Shown here in pieces: positions 60,697 to 60,770 of a stretch of 60,770 nt of DNA; positions within the stretch are counted from its first letter, which is position 1; every line of letters begins with the position of its first letter. Location: NCBI GenBank assembly GCA_016235555.1, contig JACRKC010000063.1, positions 1 through 60,770 on the forward strand. Direction: 5' to 3'. The notes under the pieces are model-generated. The model was not told the origin of the DNA, did no database searches, and saw nothing but the letters and a program-made list of their open reading frames with translations. Made by a program: the position numbers and the translations under genes. The DNA comes from Verrucomicrobiota bacterium. Its GTDB lineage: Bacteria > Verrucomicrobiota > Verrucomicrobiia > Opitutales > Opitutaceae.

Positions 60697-60770
60697 GAGA
60701 AGTGACTGAAGACGGCTGGTTAGGTTTGGGCGAATGCCCCGAGGCTGGCCCCGGGAAATTTGCGGCGGCG

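Overview
This is about 60.8 kb of GC-rich DNA with no tRNA, rRNA, CRISPR array or transposase that I can see. The gene set suggests a verrucomicrobial chromosome, probably Opitutaceae. That placement is an inference from protein style (Ig-like proteins with a recurring C-terminal module, LNSQLS microrepeats, a GxxExxY gene, many palindromic intergenic repeats), not from a marker gene.

Layout. 0.2-8.6 kb: a minus-strand nitrate/nitrite uptake operon (signal-less NasS-like sensor, NrtA binding protein, NrtB permease, two ATPases, outer-membrane porin), divergent from a LysR regulator. 8.6-9.3 kb: a ParE-type toxin-antitoxin pair bracketed by a 120-bp duplication of the lysR 3' end. 9.5-19.5 kb: housekeeping genes (EpsC, PhoH, a Gfo/Idh oxidoreductase with KdsD, a LysM lipoprotein, an aminotransferase, a UPF0114 protein, two PH-domain proteins). 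19.5-33.2 kb: an apparently complete reductive pyrimidine catabolism cluster (NCS1 permease, PreT/PreA, dihydropyrimidinase, N-carbamoyl-beta-alanine amidohydrolase, class III transaminase, CoA-acylating MmsA). Inside it, a HepT/MntA pair and a DUF433/DUF5615 pair have been inserted at the 5' end of mmsA, leaving two truncated mmsA 5' copies. 33.2-46.9 kb: a glycosyltransferase, ChrA, two large secreted Ig-type proteins, a FecR-like protein, a nuclease-helicase, RecO and a DUF502 protein. 47-60 kb: a hybrid PAS/GAF histidine kinase, a chemoreceptor with an extracytoplasmic CZB-like domain, an S46 peptidase, an M16 peptidase and an alpha/beta hydrolase.

How it works together. The first operon would import nitrate/nitrite across both membranes, under LysR and possibly NasS-like control. 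The second cluster would convert uracil or thymine to beta-alanine or its methyl homologue and on to acyl-CoA.

The most unusual signal is in the repeats and insertions. Intergenic gaps are packed with short palindromic elements of many sequence families. Many share a GTAG/GTGG foot, as in RAYT-associated REP doublets, and several are nested one inside another. Some lie in frame inside a helicase gene. A GxxExxY gene sits inside a 37-bp terminal inverted repeat that also occurs as gene-free miniature copies. All three toxin-antitoxin-type modules are bordered by a duplicated end of the adjacent gene, and the two in mmsA share one breakpoint. I know of no name for that architecture.
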